From Janthinobacterium sp. LM6 (GTDB lineage: Bacteria; Pseudomonadota; Gammaproteobacteria; Burkholderiales; Burkholderiaceae_D), in contig NZ_CP019510.1 in NCBI RefSeq assembly GCF_002002885.1, positions 5,332,001 to 5,396,000 of the forward strand: DNA of 64,000 nt. Direction: 5' to 3'. Made by a program: the position numbers and the translations under genes. The notes beneath the pieces were generated by a model that worked only from the letters and a program-made list of their open reading frames with translations, searched no databases and had not been told where the DNA came from. This document shows, one piece after another, positions 7,863 through 16,508 of the stretch. Each line of letters opens with the position of its first letter. The stretch's first letter is position 1.

Positions 7863-9617
7863 ATGCCCGCATCCCCTCCTTCTCCCGATACACCGCTGCA
7901 ACTGCCGCAACTGCTGGCCTGGCTGCAGGAAGACGGCTTGCTCGACGCGGCGCAAGCGGCCGCCATCGCCACCCAGGCCGCCCTGCTGCCGGCGCCGGCC
8001 CTGCATCCGCTGTGCAGCATCGCCCGCGGCGCGCTGACGCTCGACACCCTGTGCGCGTGGCTGGCGCAACGTGCCAGCCTGCCGTACATGCGCATCGATC
8101 CCCTGCACATCGATTTCAGCCAGGTGGCCGACGTCATGACGGCCGGCTATGCGGCCCGCTTCAACATCCTGCCGGTGGAAAGCACGCTTGACCGCATCGT
8201 CATCGCCACGGCCCAGCCTTACGCGCTCGCCTGGCAGGCACAGCTGGGCAAGCTGGCGCCGCGCAAGCTGAGCCTGGTCATCGCCAATCCGCTGCACATC
8301 GCCGATGCCATCGCGCAATTTTTCAGCCTGGCCAGTTCCGTCAAGGTGGCGAAACTGGCGTCCACGCAGGACCTGGCGCTGCGCCAGAATGTCGAGCAGA
8401 TGGTGGAACTGGGGCGCGGCAAGGCCAGCCTCGACGCCAACGACCAGCACGTCGTGCGCATCGTCGACTGGCTGTGGCAATACGCGTTTGCCCAGCGCGC
8501 TTCCGACATCCATCTGGAACCGAAGCGCGACGCGGGCCTCGTGCGCCTGCGCATCGACGGCCGCCTGCACCAGGCCTACCAGCTGCCGCCCGTGGTCTTG
8601 CTGGCCATGACGGCGCGCATCAAGTTGCTCGGACGCATGGACGTGGTGGAAAAGCGCCGGCCCCAGGATGGCCGCATCAAGACGCGCAATGCGCAAGGCC
8701 AGGAAGTCGAGCTGCGCCTGTCGACCTTGCCCACGGCCTTCGGCGAAAAGCTCGTCATGCGCATCTTCGACCCGGAAGTGGCCGTCAAGAGCCTGGCCGA
8801 GCTGGGCTTTCCGCCCGTGGACGCCGAACGCTGGCGCCAGCTGACGGCGCGCACGCACGGCATCGTGCTGGTGACGGGCCCCACGGGCTCGGGCAAGACC
8901 AGCACCCTGTACAGCACCCTGAAGGCGCTGGCCGGCAGCGAAGTCAATGTGTGCACGGTGGAAGACCCCATCGAAATGGTGGAACCGGCCTTCAACCAGA
9001 TGCAGGTGCAAACCCAGGCCGGCATCGAACTGTCGTTTGCCGATGGCGTGCGGGCGCTGATGCGGCAAGATCCCGACATCATCATGGTGGGCGAAATCCG
9101 CGACCTGGCCACGGCCGAGATGGCCATCCAGGCGGCGCTGACCGGGCATCTGGTGCTGTCGACCCTGCACACCAACGACGCGCCCTCGGCCGTCATGCGC
9201 CTGCTGGAGCTGGGCTTGCCCGCCTATCTGCTGGAAGCGTGCCTGGCCGGCGTGCTGGCGCAGCGCCTGCTGCGCTGCCTGTGCGCGGCCTGCAAGCAGC
9301 CGGGCGCCGCCCCGGACGATGCTGCCTGGCAGCGCCTGACGGGCGGCCAGCTGGAACGGCCGGCCGCAGCGTACCGCCCCGTCGGCTGCGCCCTGTGCCG
9401 GCACAGCGGCTACCTGGGGCGGGCCGGCATTTATGAACTGCTGGGCGTGACGGAAACGTTCGGCCAGCTGGTCAAGGCGGGTGCCGACCTGCACGCGCTG
9501 CGCCGCCAGAGCCTGCTGGACGGCATGACGCCTCTGCGCATCGCCGGCGCGCGCAAAATCATCGATGGCACGACCAGCGTCGACGAAGTGCTGAAGCTCA
9601 CGGCGGCCCTGCCGTGA
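7863..9617 (+). CDS. GspE/PilB-type secretion or pilus ATPase, stand-alone
   Basis: A 584-residue member of the type II secretion/type IV pilus assembly ATPase family. The N-terminal 170 residues correspond to the GspE/MshE N-domain. Walker A GPTGSGKTST is at 339-348, an Asp box VEDPIE at about 366-371, Walker B with DPDIIMVGEIRD at 403-414 and a His box around LSTLHTND. Four cysteines in CLCAACKQPG and CALCRHSGY form the zinc-binding C-domain. No secretin, pseudopilin or inner-membrane platform gene is next to it, so its partner machine must be encoded elsewhere. GGAAAGG upstream supports ATG 7863. A tRNA gene follows. Confidence 0.88.
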   Translation: MPASPPSPDTPLQLPQLLAWLQEDGLLDAAQAAAIATQAALLPAPALHPLCSIARGALTLDTLCAWLAQRASLPYMRIDPLHIDFSQVADVMTAGYAARFNILPVESTLDRIVIATAQPYALAWQAQLGKLAPRKLSLVIANPLHIADAIAQFFSLASSVKVAKLASTQDLALRQNVEQMVELGRGKASLDANDQHVVRIVDWLWQYAFAQRASDIHLEPKRDAGLVRLRIDGRLHQAYQLPPVVLLAMTARIKLLGRMDVVEKRRPQDGRIKTRNAQGQEVELRLSTLPTAFGEKLVMRIFDPEVAVKSLAELGFPPVDAERWRQLTARTHGIVLVTGPTGSGKTSTLYSTLKALAGSEVNVCTVEDPIEMVEPAFNQMQVQTQAGIELSFADGVRALMRQDPDIIMVGEIRDLATAEMAIQAALTGHLVLSTLHTNDAPSAVMRLLELGLPAYLLEACLAGVLAQRLLRCLCAACKQPGAAPDDAAWQRLTGGQLERPAAAYRPVGCALCRHSGYLGRAGIYELLGVTETFGQLVKAGADLHALRRQSLLDGMTPLRIAGARKIIDGTTSVDEVLKLTAALP

Positions 9618-9644
9618 GCTTCAGTACTTTCTCGCAGGAATGCT

Positions 9645-9672
9645 TTGCATTCTTTTTCAACTGATATATAAT
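9645..9672 (+). promoter_or_regulatory. Promoter of tRNA-Lys
   Basis: TTGCAT (9645-9650) and TATAAT (9667-9672) with a 16-base spacer, placing transcription start about 6 bases before the tRNA 5' end. Confidence 0.75.
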
Positions 9673-9684
9673 GCGGCCTCTTTC

Positions 9685-9760
9685 GGGTCGTTAGCTCAGC
9701 TGGTAGAGCAGCGGACTTTTAATCCGTTGGTCGCAGGTTCGAATCCCGCACGGCCTACCA
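9685..9760 (+). tRNA. tRNA-Lys (anticodon TTT)
   Basis: A 76-base tRNA with encoded CCA. The acceptor stem GGGTCGT pairs with ACGGCCT (two G-U pairs), the D-arm is built on GCTC/GAGC, and the T-arm carries GGTTCGAATCC. The anticodon TTT is at 9718-9720 in the loop CTTTTAA, reading lysine codons AAA and AAG. Confidence 0.97.
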
Positions 9761-9780
9761 CGAATGCGCAGTACCAAAAA

Positions 9781-9805
9781 GCCAATCCTTCGGGATTGGC
9801 TTTTT
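9781..9805 (+). terminator. Intrinsic terminator of tRNA-Lys
   Basis: A perfect 8-bp stem GCCAATCC/GGATTGGC (9781-9788, 9793-9800) with a TTCG tetraloop, followed by TTTTT. Confidence 0.93.
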
Positions 9806-9866
9806 GCGTTTCCAGCCCCGCGGTTATACTGGCCCTTCATCTTGCCAGCCCTGAAAGAAGAAACGC

Positions 9867-10265
9867 ATGAAACTTGCCGCCGCCCTCCTCCTGAGCTGCA
9901 CCTGCCTGTCTGCGCAGGCGCAAACGCCTATCGTGCTCGACGGCCAGTACAGCGCGCGCACGGACGAGATGAGCCTGGAAATCATCGGCAACCGCGTCTG
10001 CTTCGCGCCCGACAAGGCGCAGTGGGGCCGTTTGCCCCGCCCTGCCGCCACGCACGATGCGTGGTTTTGTTTCAGTAACGACGCCCAGGCGCGCCGGCTG
10101 CTGCGCGTGCCCGCGCGCCAGGCGGACAATTGCGGTTGGCAAGCCCGCGCGCGCATCGTCATTGACACGTATCAACCGTACGTCGAGCAAGGCGACGGCA
10201 ACGACATGGCGCGCCTGGCCTCCGTGGTCAAGGTGGCGCAGCCGAACGCCATCGCCTGCGAGTAA
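9867..10265 (+). CDS. Secreted protein of unknown function
   Basis: A 132-residue protein with a clear signal peptide (MKLAAALLLSCTCLSAQAQ, about 19 residues). The mature part has conserved-looking cysteines in VCFAP, WFCFS, NCGW and IACE, which could form two disulfides in the periplasm. I do not recognise the family. It follows the tRNA-Lys terminator and is separated by 14 bases from the convergent gene on the other strand. Confidence 0.7.
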   Translation: MKLAAALLLSCTCLSAQAQTPIVLDGQYSARTDEMSLEIIGNRVCFAPDKAQWGRLPRPAATHDAWFCFSNDAQARRLLRVPARQADNCGWQARARIVIDTYQPYVEQGDGNDMARLASVVKVAQPNAIACE

Positions 10266-10279
10266 TCAGTTCAGTTCGA

Positions 10280-10783
10280 TCAGTCCAGTTCATACTCCTG
10301 CAGATAACGGGCGAACAAGTCGCCGTCGGCCAGCGGACACGCAAACCCTGCGCCCCAATCGGCCAGCAACAGCTGCTCCTTCAGGGGCAACAGCAACAGC
10401 TCGGGCATGCCGTCGCTGCACCACAGGTCGCACACGATGCCCTGCTCGTCCAGGCCCGCAAATAATGTTTCCGTTTTGTCGCCGCCAAAGGCCAGCACGT
10501 TCCTGCACTCCACCCGATAACTGCTGTAGCCCGTGTAGACGGCCTCATAGGGCGGCAAGGCATCGGCCAGCGCCAGGCGCAGCTGATCCGCCGTAAGACC
10601 CAGCGCGCGCAGCGGCGACGGCGGCGCCTCGGGCACGTACATGTCCGTCCAGCCGGCGCCGCTGCGGTGCGCGTCGGCGAACGCCTGCTGCTCGCCCATC
10701 TGCGTCAGGCAGTGCTGCAAGTTATCCAGCGGCAACAGTTCGATCATGCAATAGTCATCTTCGTGATAATAGGCTTCGCGCAT
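10280..10783 (-). CDS. Conserved-looking cytoplasmic protein of unknown function
   Basis: A 167-residue acidic protein without signal peptide or membrane segment. I do not recognise a family. The start at 10783 is supported by GGAG nine bases upstream, inside the last codons of the preceding LprI-like gene, whose stop is only three bases away. The two genes therefore form a tight translationally linked pair. The protein could be an immunity or accessory factor of its neighbour, but nothing in the sequence proves that. Confidence 0.65.
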   Translation of the reverse strand: MREAYYHEDDYCMIELLPLDNLQHCLTQMGEQQAFADAHRSGAGWTDMYVPEAPPSPLRALGLTADQLRLALADALPPYEAVYTGYSSYRVECRNVLAFGGDKTETLFAGLDEQGIVCDLWCSDGMPELLLLPLKEQLLLADWGAGFACPLADGDLFARYLQEYELD

Positions 10784-10786
10784 GCG

Positions 10787-11833
10787 TCAATTCTCCAGCA
10801 AATCTTGTAATTGGGCATTGCGCCGCGCCGTCAGCCGGCCGGCCCAGGTCTCGCTGCTGACGGCCGGATAGCGCACGGCGCCAAAATTCATCCAGGCATC
10901 GCGGTACGCGAGCCACAGGCGCTGGGTGGCGCGGATGCCGTCCTTGCCCACGGCACCAGCATAGGTGGACGCGGGCTTTTTCATGAGCTTGCCGTAGATG
11001 GCGTTGAGTTCCTTGTCGAGCGCCGCCGCCTGTTCCTTGGACATACTTTCCGGCAACTTGCCCGCCTCGTACTCACGCAGATCGTGCGCCAGTTGGTCGA
11101 GCTCGGCCGTGCGGGCGGCGATGCTCAGGGCGGCGCGCGCCGTGCCGCTCAAGTCCGTTTCATTCGCCGCGCGCGCATCGGCAAACTTGCTTGCCGCCGC
11201 CTGCAGCTTTTGCAGCGACGCTTGCGCCACGGCAGGCATGCTTGCGCTGACCTTGCCTGTCGCCTGTGCGCGCACTCTTTGTTTCTGGCGCGCATCGATG
11301 GCGCTGCACACGCCCATCATGTAGCCGCTGGTGATGTCGTCGCACAAGTCGATCATGCCGCGCCCGCTGGCATTGATCTGCTGCAAGTGCTCGATGCGTC
11401 CCCGCATCTCGGCCGGCGCCGCATCGATGCTGCACGCATACTTGAGCGCCAGCAACGGGTCCTTCTGCACGCCCTGCCCATTCTGGTACAGCATCATCAA
11501 CACGGCGCTGTTCTGCGTGGCCATGGCGCAATGACGCACGGGACGCCAGTCGGCCGGCTTGGGCGAGGACATACTCTTGGTATCGTAATACAGGTCCGTC
11601 GCCTGGCATTGCTGCAGGGATGCCACGGCGGAGGGCGCCGGCAAGTCCGCAGGCGGCGGCGCCGCATCCTTGACCTTCAGGCAGCCCGCATACCAGGCCG
11701 TGCTTTCCGCGTGACCCACGCCCATGGCGCTGGTATTCGGGTACGGTGCGGCGGCAGCGGCAAAAACCGGGGCGGCCAGCAGGCAGTTCGCGCCCAGCAA
11801 TAGCGTTTTCAATAAGGGTAGACTAATTTTCAT
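10787..11833 (-). CDS. Secreted protein with C-terminal LprI (DUF1311)-like domain
   Basis: A 348-residue exported protein. A signal peptide covers about residues 1-25 (ending PVFAAAA). The middle has a Sel1-like feature (MMLYQNGQGVQKDPLLALKY), and the last 75 residues resemble the LprI/DUF1311 domain, with LNAIYGKLM, RATQRLWLAYRDAW and a final helix. LprI-type domains include lysozyme inhibitors, but the cysteines seen in many of them are absent from this C-terminal domain, so inhibition of lysozyme is only a possibility. Start 11833 is chosen because it places the signal peptide at the N-terminus. An ATG at 11902 would add 23 unlikely residues. Confidence 0.7.
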   Translation of the reverse strand: MKISLPLLKTLLLGANCLLAAPVFAAAAAPYPNTSAMGVGHAESTAWYAGCLKVKDAAPPPADLPAPSAVASLQQCQATDLYYDTKSMSSPKPADWRPVRHCAMATQNSAVLMMLYQNGQGVQKDPLLALKYACSIDAAPAEMRGRIEHLQQINASGRGMIDLCDDITSGYMMGVCSAIDARQKQRVRAQATGKVSASMPAVAQASLQKLQAAASKFADARAANETDLSGTARAALSIAARTAELDQLAHDLREYEAGKLPESMSKEQAAALDKELNAIYGKLMKKPASTYAGAVGKDGIRATQRLWLAYRDAWMNFGAVRYPAVSSETWAGRLTARRNAQLQDLLEN

Positions 11834-12007
11834 GTTGAATCGGCGCCAGCGTGAGTAAAGCGGCAAGTTTAACTGATCGGATAAGCCCCGCCCGTCCGCC
11901 ATGCGTGCGGCGGCCTGGTAAGTAACGGTACTCAGCCTTGGCAGTGCAGGAAACGATGAGCAATAATGTTGCCCGCTGTACTTTTTTCACTACTCCGGAC
12001 CACGCCC

Positions 12008-14170
12008 ATGACCTCACCCCGCCTTCGCCGTTCCCTCGGCTCCCTGCTGATCGCAGCGGCCTGCGCCTCGCTGGCAACGACCGTTCACGCCGCCGATACC
12101 AAGGCCACCACCCCAGTTGCCGCCACGCAGGCCAGGCACGCCATCACGCATGAAGACGTATGGCTGATGAAACGGGTGGGCGCGCCCGTCGCCAGCCCCG
12201 ATGGGCGATGGGCCGTGTTTTCCGTGGTCGACAGCGCCTACGACAACAAGGAGCAAGCATCGGATCTGTGGATCAAGTCGCTGCTTGATGACAGCCCCGC
12301 ACGCCGCCTGACCTCTTCCAAGGGTGGCGAAAGCGCCGTGGCCTGGTCGCCGGACAGCCGCCAGCTGGTTTTCGTTGCCAAGCGCGACGGCGATGAAGCG
12401 GGACAGATTTACCGCCTCGACGTGGCCGCCGGCGGCGAAGCGCAACGCCTGACCTCGCTCACCCTGGGCGCGCGCATGCCGAAATGGAGCCCGGACGGCA
12501 AGCAATTGCTGTTCATCAGCGACATCTATCCTGGCAACAAGACGGAAGCCGACGTCAAGCAAAGCGCGAAAGAGCGCAAGGAGCGCAAATACAGCGCCCG
12601 TTCGTATGAAACGACGGCACCGCGCTATTTCGACAAATGGCTGACGGACAAGCAGGTGCGGTTGTTCATCGTCGATGCACAGCCTGATGCCAAGGGTGAG
12701 AACACAGCGCGCGACATCCTGTCGGGCACGCAACTGGTCACCCTGCCGGGCTTTGGCGGCGGCCAGGGCGACGAGGGACAATCCTTGGACGCCGTCTGGA
12801 CGCCCGATGGCAAGGCCGTCGTCTTCAACGCGGCCAGCAACCGCGATGCGGCCCAGCGCGAAGCCGTAGTTTCGCAACTGTATCTGCTGCCCGTGGCCGG
12901 CGGCGAAGCGCAGCGTTTGACGCAGGACAAACATAGCTACGGTTCCCTGAAATTTGCCGCCGACGGCAAGACCCTGTTCGCCTTGAGCGACGCGCAAACG
13001 CCCGGCAAAGTGTATGACGTGAAACGCCTGGCCAGCTTCGCCTGGCCGATGAGCAACCCTGCGCCGGCCATCCTGACAGCCAAGCTGGACCGGTCGATTT
13101 CGCGCTTTGTGCTGCCCGAAGGCGGCAAGCGCGTCCTCTTCAGCTATGAACATGCGGGCCTGGAAAAGCTGTACTCGATTGACGCCAGGGGCGGCGAGGT
13201 GCGCGAGGAACCATCCTTGCCAACGGGCACCATCAACTCGCTGAGCAGCGGCGGCAAGGCTTTGGTCGGCGTGTGGGAGTCAAGCATCAATCCGCCGGAA
13301 ATCTATGCCTTCAACGGCAAGCAGCCGAAGCGCCTGACGGCATTCAACACGGACAAGGCAGACAAGATCGACTGGCAGGCGCCCGAGCACTTCTGGTTCA
13401 CGACGGCCGACGGCCGCCAGATCCACAATATGCTCGTCAAGCCGGCCAATTTCGATCCGGACAAGAAATATCCGCTGTTTACTGTCATCCACGGCGGCGC
13501 AGCCAGCATGTGGCGCGACCAGTTCGTGCTGCGCTGGAACTATCACTTGCTGGCCAAGCCAGGTTATGTCGTGCTGCTGACGGACTACAAGGGTTCCACC
13601 GGCTATGGCGAGGAATTCTCGCGCTCGATTCAATTCGACCCCTTGAAGGGCCCCGGCGACGAAGTCAACCAGGGCGTCGATGAAGCCATCAAGAAATATC
13701 CATTCATCGACGGCACGAAACTGGCCGCCGGCGGCGCCAGCTATGGCGGCCACCTGGCCAACTGGCTGCAGGCGACCACCACGCGCTACAAGGCCATCGT
13801 CTCGCACGCGGGCGAAATGGATTTGATCATGCAGTGGGGCACCAGCGACGGCGGTTTCGGCCGTGAAACGAATGCAGGCGGCCCCGTCTGGTCCAACCTG
13901 CCCGTGTGGCGCGAGCAAAGCCCGGTCATGCAAGCGGGCAACCACGACAAAGGCACGGGTTTCACGACACCGATCCTGATCACCGTGGGCGAACTCGACT
14001 ATCGCGTGCCGGCCAACAATGCCTTGATGAACTTTGCCGTGCAACAACGCCTGAACGTGCCGGCGAAATTGCTGGTCTTCCCGGACGAAAACCACTGGAT
14101 ATTGAAGGGCGAGAACAGCCGCTTTTTCTATAGCGAAGTAGAAGGCTGGCTCGCCAAGTATTTAAAATAA
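12008..14170 (+). CDS. S9-family prolyl oligopeptidase-like peptidase, exported
   Basis: A 720-residue serine peptidase of the S9 (prolyl oligopeptidase/acylaminoacyl peptidase) family. A signal peptide spans about residues 1-28 (twin arginines RLRR, hydrophobic core, cleavage near VHA), so it probably acts in the periplasm. Residues about 50-430 form a WD40-like beta propeller with repeats such as WSPDGKQLLF. The alpha/beta hydrolase domain carries Ser578 in GGASYGG, Asp664 in GELDYRVP and His696 in DENHWI. Start 12008 is preferred over 11966 because of the signal peptide. It likely degrades short peptides. A terminator shared with the convergent MFS gene follows. Confidence 0.88.
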   Translation: MTSPRLRRSLGSLLIAAACASLATTVHAADTKATTPVAATQARHAITHEDVWLMKRVGAPVASPDGRWAVFSVVDSAYDNKEQASDLWIKSLLDDSPARRLTSSKGGESAVAWSPDSRQLVFVAKRDGDEAGQIYRLDVAAGGEAQRLTSLTLGARMPKWSPDGKQLLFISDIYPGNKTEADVKQSAKERKERKYSARSYETTAPRYFDKWLTDKQVRLFIVDAQPDAKGENTARDILSGTQLVTLPGFGGGQGDEGQSLDAVWTPDGKAVVFNAASNRDAAQREAVVSQLYLLPVAGGEAQRLTQDKHSYGSLKFAADGKTLFALSDAQTPGKVYDVKRLASFAWPMSNPAPAILTAKLDRSISRFVLPEGGKRVLFSYEHAGLEKLYSIDARGGEVREEPSLPTGTINSLSSGGKALVGVWESSINPPEIYAFNGKQPKRLTAFNTDKADKIDWQAPEHFWFTTADGRQIHNMLVKPANFDPDKKYPLFTVIHGGAASMWRDQFVLRWNYHLLAKPGYVVLLTDYKGSTGYGEEFSRSIQFDPLKGPGDEVNQGVDEAIKKYPFIDGTKLAAGGASYGGHLANWLQATTTRYKAIVSHAGEMDLIMQWGTSDGGFGRETNAGGPVWSNLPVWREQSPVMQAGNHDKGTGFTTPILITVGELDYRVPANNALMNFAVQQRLNVPAKLLVFPDENHWILKGENSRFFYSEVEGWLAKYLK

Positions 14171-14190
14171 TCGCGCTGTACGCTTCTTGA

Positions 14191-14227
14191 AAAGCCAGGT
14201 TCCGCTCACGCGGGCCTGGCTTTTTTT
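14191..14227. terminator. Bidirectional terminator between peptidase and MFS gene
   Basis: AAAGCCAGG (14191-14199) pairs with CCTGGCTTT (14215-14223) and is followed by T residues to 14227 on the plus strand. The A tract on the other side gives a shorter T run for the minus strand. The T run ends at the MFS stop codon. Confidence 0.8.
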
Positions 14228-15519
14228 CATGCGGGCTGGACAGCGGCCACGGCCGCCTTCTGGCGGGCGATCGCCAGCACCATCAGCGCGGCCACGAGGC
14301 AGGCGGCGCCAGCCGCGAACAGGGCCGGGTTGTAGGTCAGCATCAAGGTGCGGATGCGGCCCGCGCCATACGCGGCCACGGCGGCGCCCAGCTGGTGGCC
14401 GGCAAAGATCCAGCCGAACACCATGCCCGCCCGCTCCCGGCCGAACGTGACCCCCACCAATTTGACGGTGGGCGGCACGGTGGCAATCCAGTCCAGGCCG
14501 TAGAACATGGCGAACAACGACAGGCCGTACAAGGTGAATTCCGAATACGGCAGCCAGAACAGCGACAAGCCCCGCAAGCCGTAATACCAGAACAGCAGTT
14601 TGCGGTTGTCATAACGGTCCGACAGCCAGCCGGACAGGATCGTGCCGAACAGGTCGAAGGCGCCCATCATGGCCAGCACGGATGCGGCCGGCACGGCGGA
14701 CAGGCCCGAGTCACCGCACAGGGAAATGAAATGCGTCTGGATCAAGCCGTTGGTGCTGAGGCCGCAGATGAAGAAGGTGCCGAACAGTATCCAGAAGGTG
14801 CGATTCGCTGCAACACTGCGCAATATCAAAAAGGGCGTGGCAAACGTCATTTTTGCTGCTGGCGGTGGCGCCAGCGGCGTGGCCGGATCGGCGCCATACG
14901 GACGCAAGGCCACATCCTGCGGACGGTTGCGCATGCACAGGAAAGCCAGCACGGCGACGATGGCGCAGGCGGAAAACACGGGCATGACGGCCGTGCGCCA
15001 GCCGTAGTGTTCGATCAGCCAGGCGCCCACGGGCAGGAACAGCAGCTGGCCCGTGGCCGAGCTGGCCGTCAGCACGCCCACCACCAGGCCCCGGTGCGTC
15101 TCGAACCAGCGGTTCGCCACCACGGCGCTCAGGACCAGCGCCGTCATGCCCGACCCCAACCCCAGCAGGATGCCCCACAGGGCCACCAGGTGCCAGAACT
15201 GCGTCATGCGCGTGGCCAGCAGCATGCCGGCGGCGATCAGGCCCAGCGCCACGCAAATGATATTGCGCAAGCCGAAGCGCTCCATCAGGATGGCGGCAAA
15301 CGGCCCCATCAGGCCGAACAGCACGAAGCGCACGGCCAGGGCCGAGGAAATCTGCTCGGCATCCCAGCCGAACTCGCGGCTCAGCGGCTGCATCAGCGCG
15401 CCCGGCAAGCCCAGCGCGGCAGACGACGTCAAGGCGGTGAGGAAAGTGATGGCGACGATGACCCAGGCAAAGTGCATGCCGCGCCGCTCCAGCCATTGCG
15501 AAAAAGGATAGGAAAGCAT
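14227..15519 (-). CDS. Major facilitator superfamily transporter
   Basis: A 430-residue carrier with about 12 hydrophobic segments in two halves separated by a proline-rich cytoplasmic loop (ATPLAPPPAAK, about 225). The loop 2-3 motif is in AAILMERFGLRN and its second-half counterpart in GWLSDRYDNRK. The general pattern is close to oxalate/formate and monocarboxylate type MFS proteins, so an organic anion is a reasonable guess, but the substrate is not determined. GGGGA upstream supports the ATG at 15519. A near-palindrome ATTATGATCGTAAT lies at 15587-15600 in its promoter region. Confidence 0.85.
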   Translation of the reverse strand: MLSYPFSQWLERRGMHFAWVIVAITFLTALTSSAALGLPGALMQPLSREFGWDAEQISSALAVRFVLFGLMGPFAAILMERFGLRNIICVALGLIAAGMLLATRMTQFWHLVALWGILLGLGSGMTALVLSAVVANRWFETHRGLVVGVLTASSATGQLLFLPVGAWLIEHYGWRTAVMPVFSACAIVAVLAFLCMRNRPQDVALRPYGADPATPLAPPPAAKMTFATPFLILRSVAANRTFWILFGTFFICGLSTNGLIQTHFISLCGDSGLSAVPAASVLAMMGAFDLFGTILSGWLSDRYDNRKLLFWYYGLRGLSLFWLPYSEFTLYGLSLFAMFYGLDWIATVPPTVKLVGVTFGRERAGMVFGWIFAGHQLGAAVAAYGAGRIRTLMLTYNPALFAAGAACLVAALMVLAIARQKAAVAAVQPA

Positions 15520-15672
15520 GCAGTCCCCATGAGAAAAGAGTTAGCCCAGCACCGCCTGCTGGCGGGCTTTTTCCCATGTTATATTATGATCGTAATTTAT
15601 ACAATCAAAAAACTGGAGCTGCACTGCTGCGTGCGGCTCCAGTCCTGACCTTAACGCCTGTGCAAAATGCGC

Positions 15673-16404
15673 TTACTTCACTTTCAAGCCGTTCTTCACA
15701 TCCGTCACGCCTTCCACGCCACGGGCCAGGTCCGCAGCTTTTTTCACTTGCGCCTGGGAAGGCACGAAGCCGCTGAGCATGACGACGCCGTTGACCGTTT
15801 CCACGTGCACATCGAGCGCTTTCAAGTCGTTGTCCTTGACGAGATCCGCCTTGATCTTGGTGGTGATGACGGAGTCGGACATGGCCGTCTTGGTGCTGCC
15901 GGCCGCATTGCGCGTCATGCAGGCGGCCTTGGCCGTCGCATCCATGGCGTCGCAGTTTTCCTTCGTCGTGGCGGGCGGATTTTGCGCCACGTTGGTGCCG
16001 GCCCGGGCGCCCGTGTTGGCGTCCGCCAGCGCCGCCGTTTTCGCCGCCTTGGCATCGTTCATGCACGTGGTTTTATCGGCGCCAGTGCGGTCGCCGCACT
16101 TGGCCCTGGCCAGGTCATACTCGGCGTTGGCGACATCCTTGCGGGCCTTGCCCAGCTCGCGCGGCGTGTTGCGATACTGGGCCACGGCGTCCGAATCGGC
16201 CTTGGCACGCGCCACCCTGGCTTCTTCCACGCAGACTTTTTTCGCGTTGCCGCTGTGGCTGTCGCAGGCCGCCTTGGCCTGCTTGTAATCACTTGATGCC
16301 TTGTCCGTCAAACTCTTGTACGAGGCATCCTGCGCATACGCGGGCGTAGCGGCAAGCAGGGCGCTGGCACTGGCTGCCAGCATGAGTGCGATCATTTTGT
16401 TCAT
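15673..16404 (-). CDS. Secreted BON-domain protein with three CX10C repeats
   Basis: A 243-residue exported protein. A signal peptide covers about residues 1-24 (ending AYAQD). The central part has three repeats in which two cysteines are separated by exactly ten residues: CDSHSGNAKKVC, CGDRTGADKTTC and CDAMDATAKAAC, each in a lysine/alanine-rich helix context. The last 70 residues are a BON domain (ITTKIKADL, VETVNGVVMLSGFV), a phospholipid- or envelope-binding module found in OsmY. AGAGGAA upstream supports ATG 16404, and an ATG at 16539 would mask the signal peptide. Its role is probably envelope stress protection. Confidence 0.85.
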   Translation of the reverse strand: MNKMIALMLAASASALLAATPAYAQDASYKSLTDKASSDYKQAKAACDSHSGNAKKVCVEEARVARAKADSDAVAQYRNTPRELGKARKDVANAEYDLARAKCGDRTGADKTTCMNDAKAAKTAALADANTGARAGTNVAQNPPATTKENCDAMDATAKAACMTRNAAGSTKTAMSDSVITTKIKADLVKDNDLKALDVHVETVNGVVMLSGFVPSQAQVKKAADLARGVEGVTDVKNGLKVK

Positions 16405-16508
16405 GATGGTTCCTCTCTGGTTAATTGATGCCCAGATTAGACCCCTGCCGCGCGCAAAGCTCCGTGCGACAGCACACGCTGACAGGCCATCTGCGTGAAA
16501 AATCATGT

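Noticed and set aside
9685..9805. tRNA-Lys as an integration site of a mobile element
   Set aside because: No integrase, no direct repeat of the tRNA 3' end and normal genes on both sides.
15587..15600. ATTATGATCGTAAT as an operator of the MFS gene
   Set aside because: One mismatch in the palindrome, no neighbouring regulator gene and no second site, so it is only mentioned with the gene.
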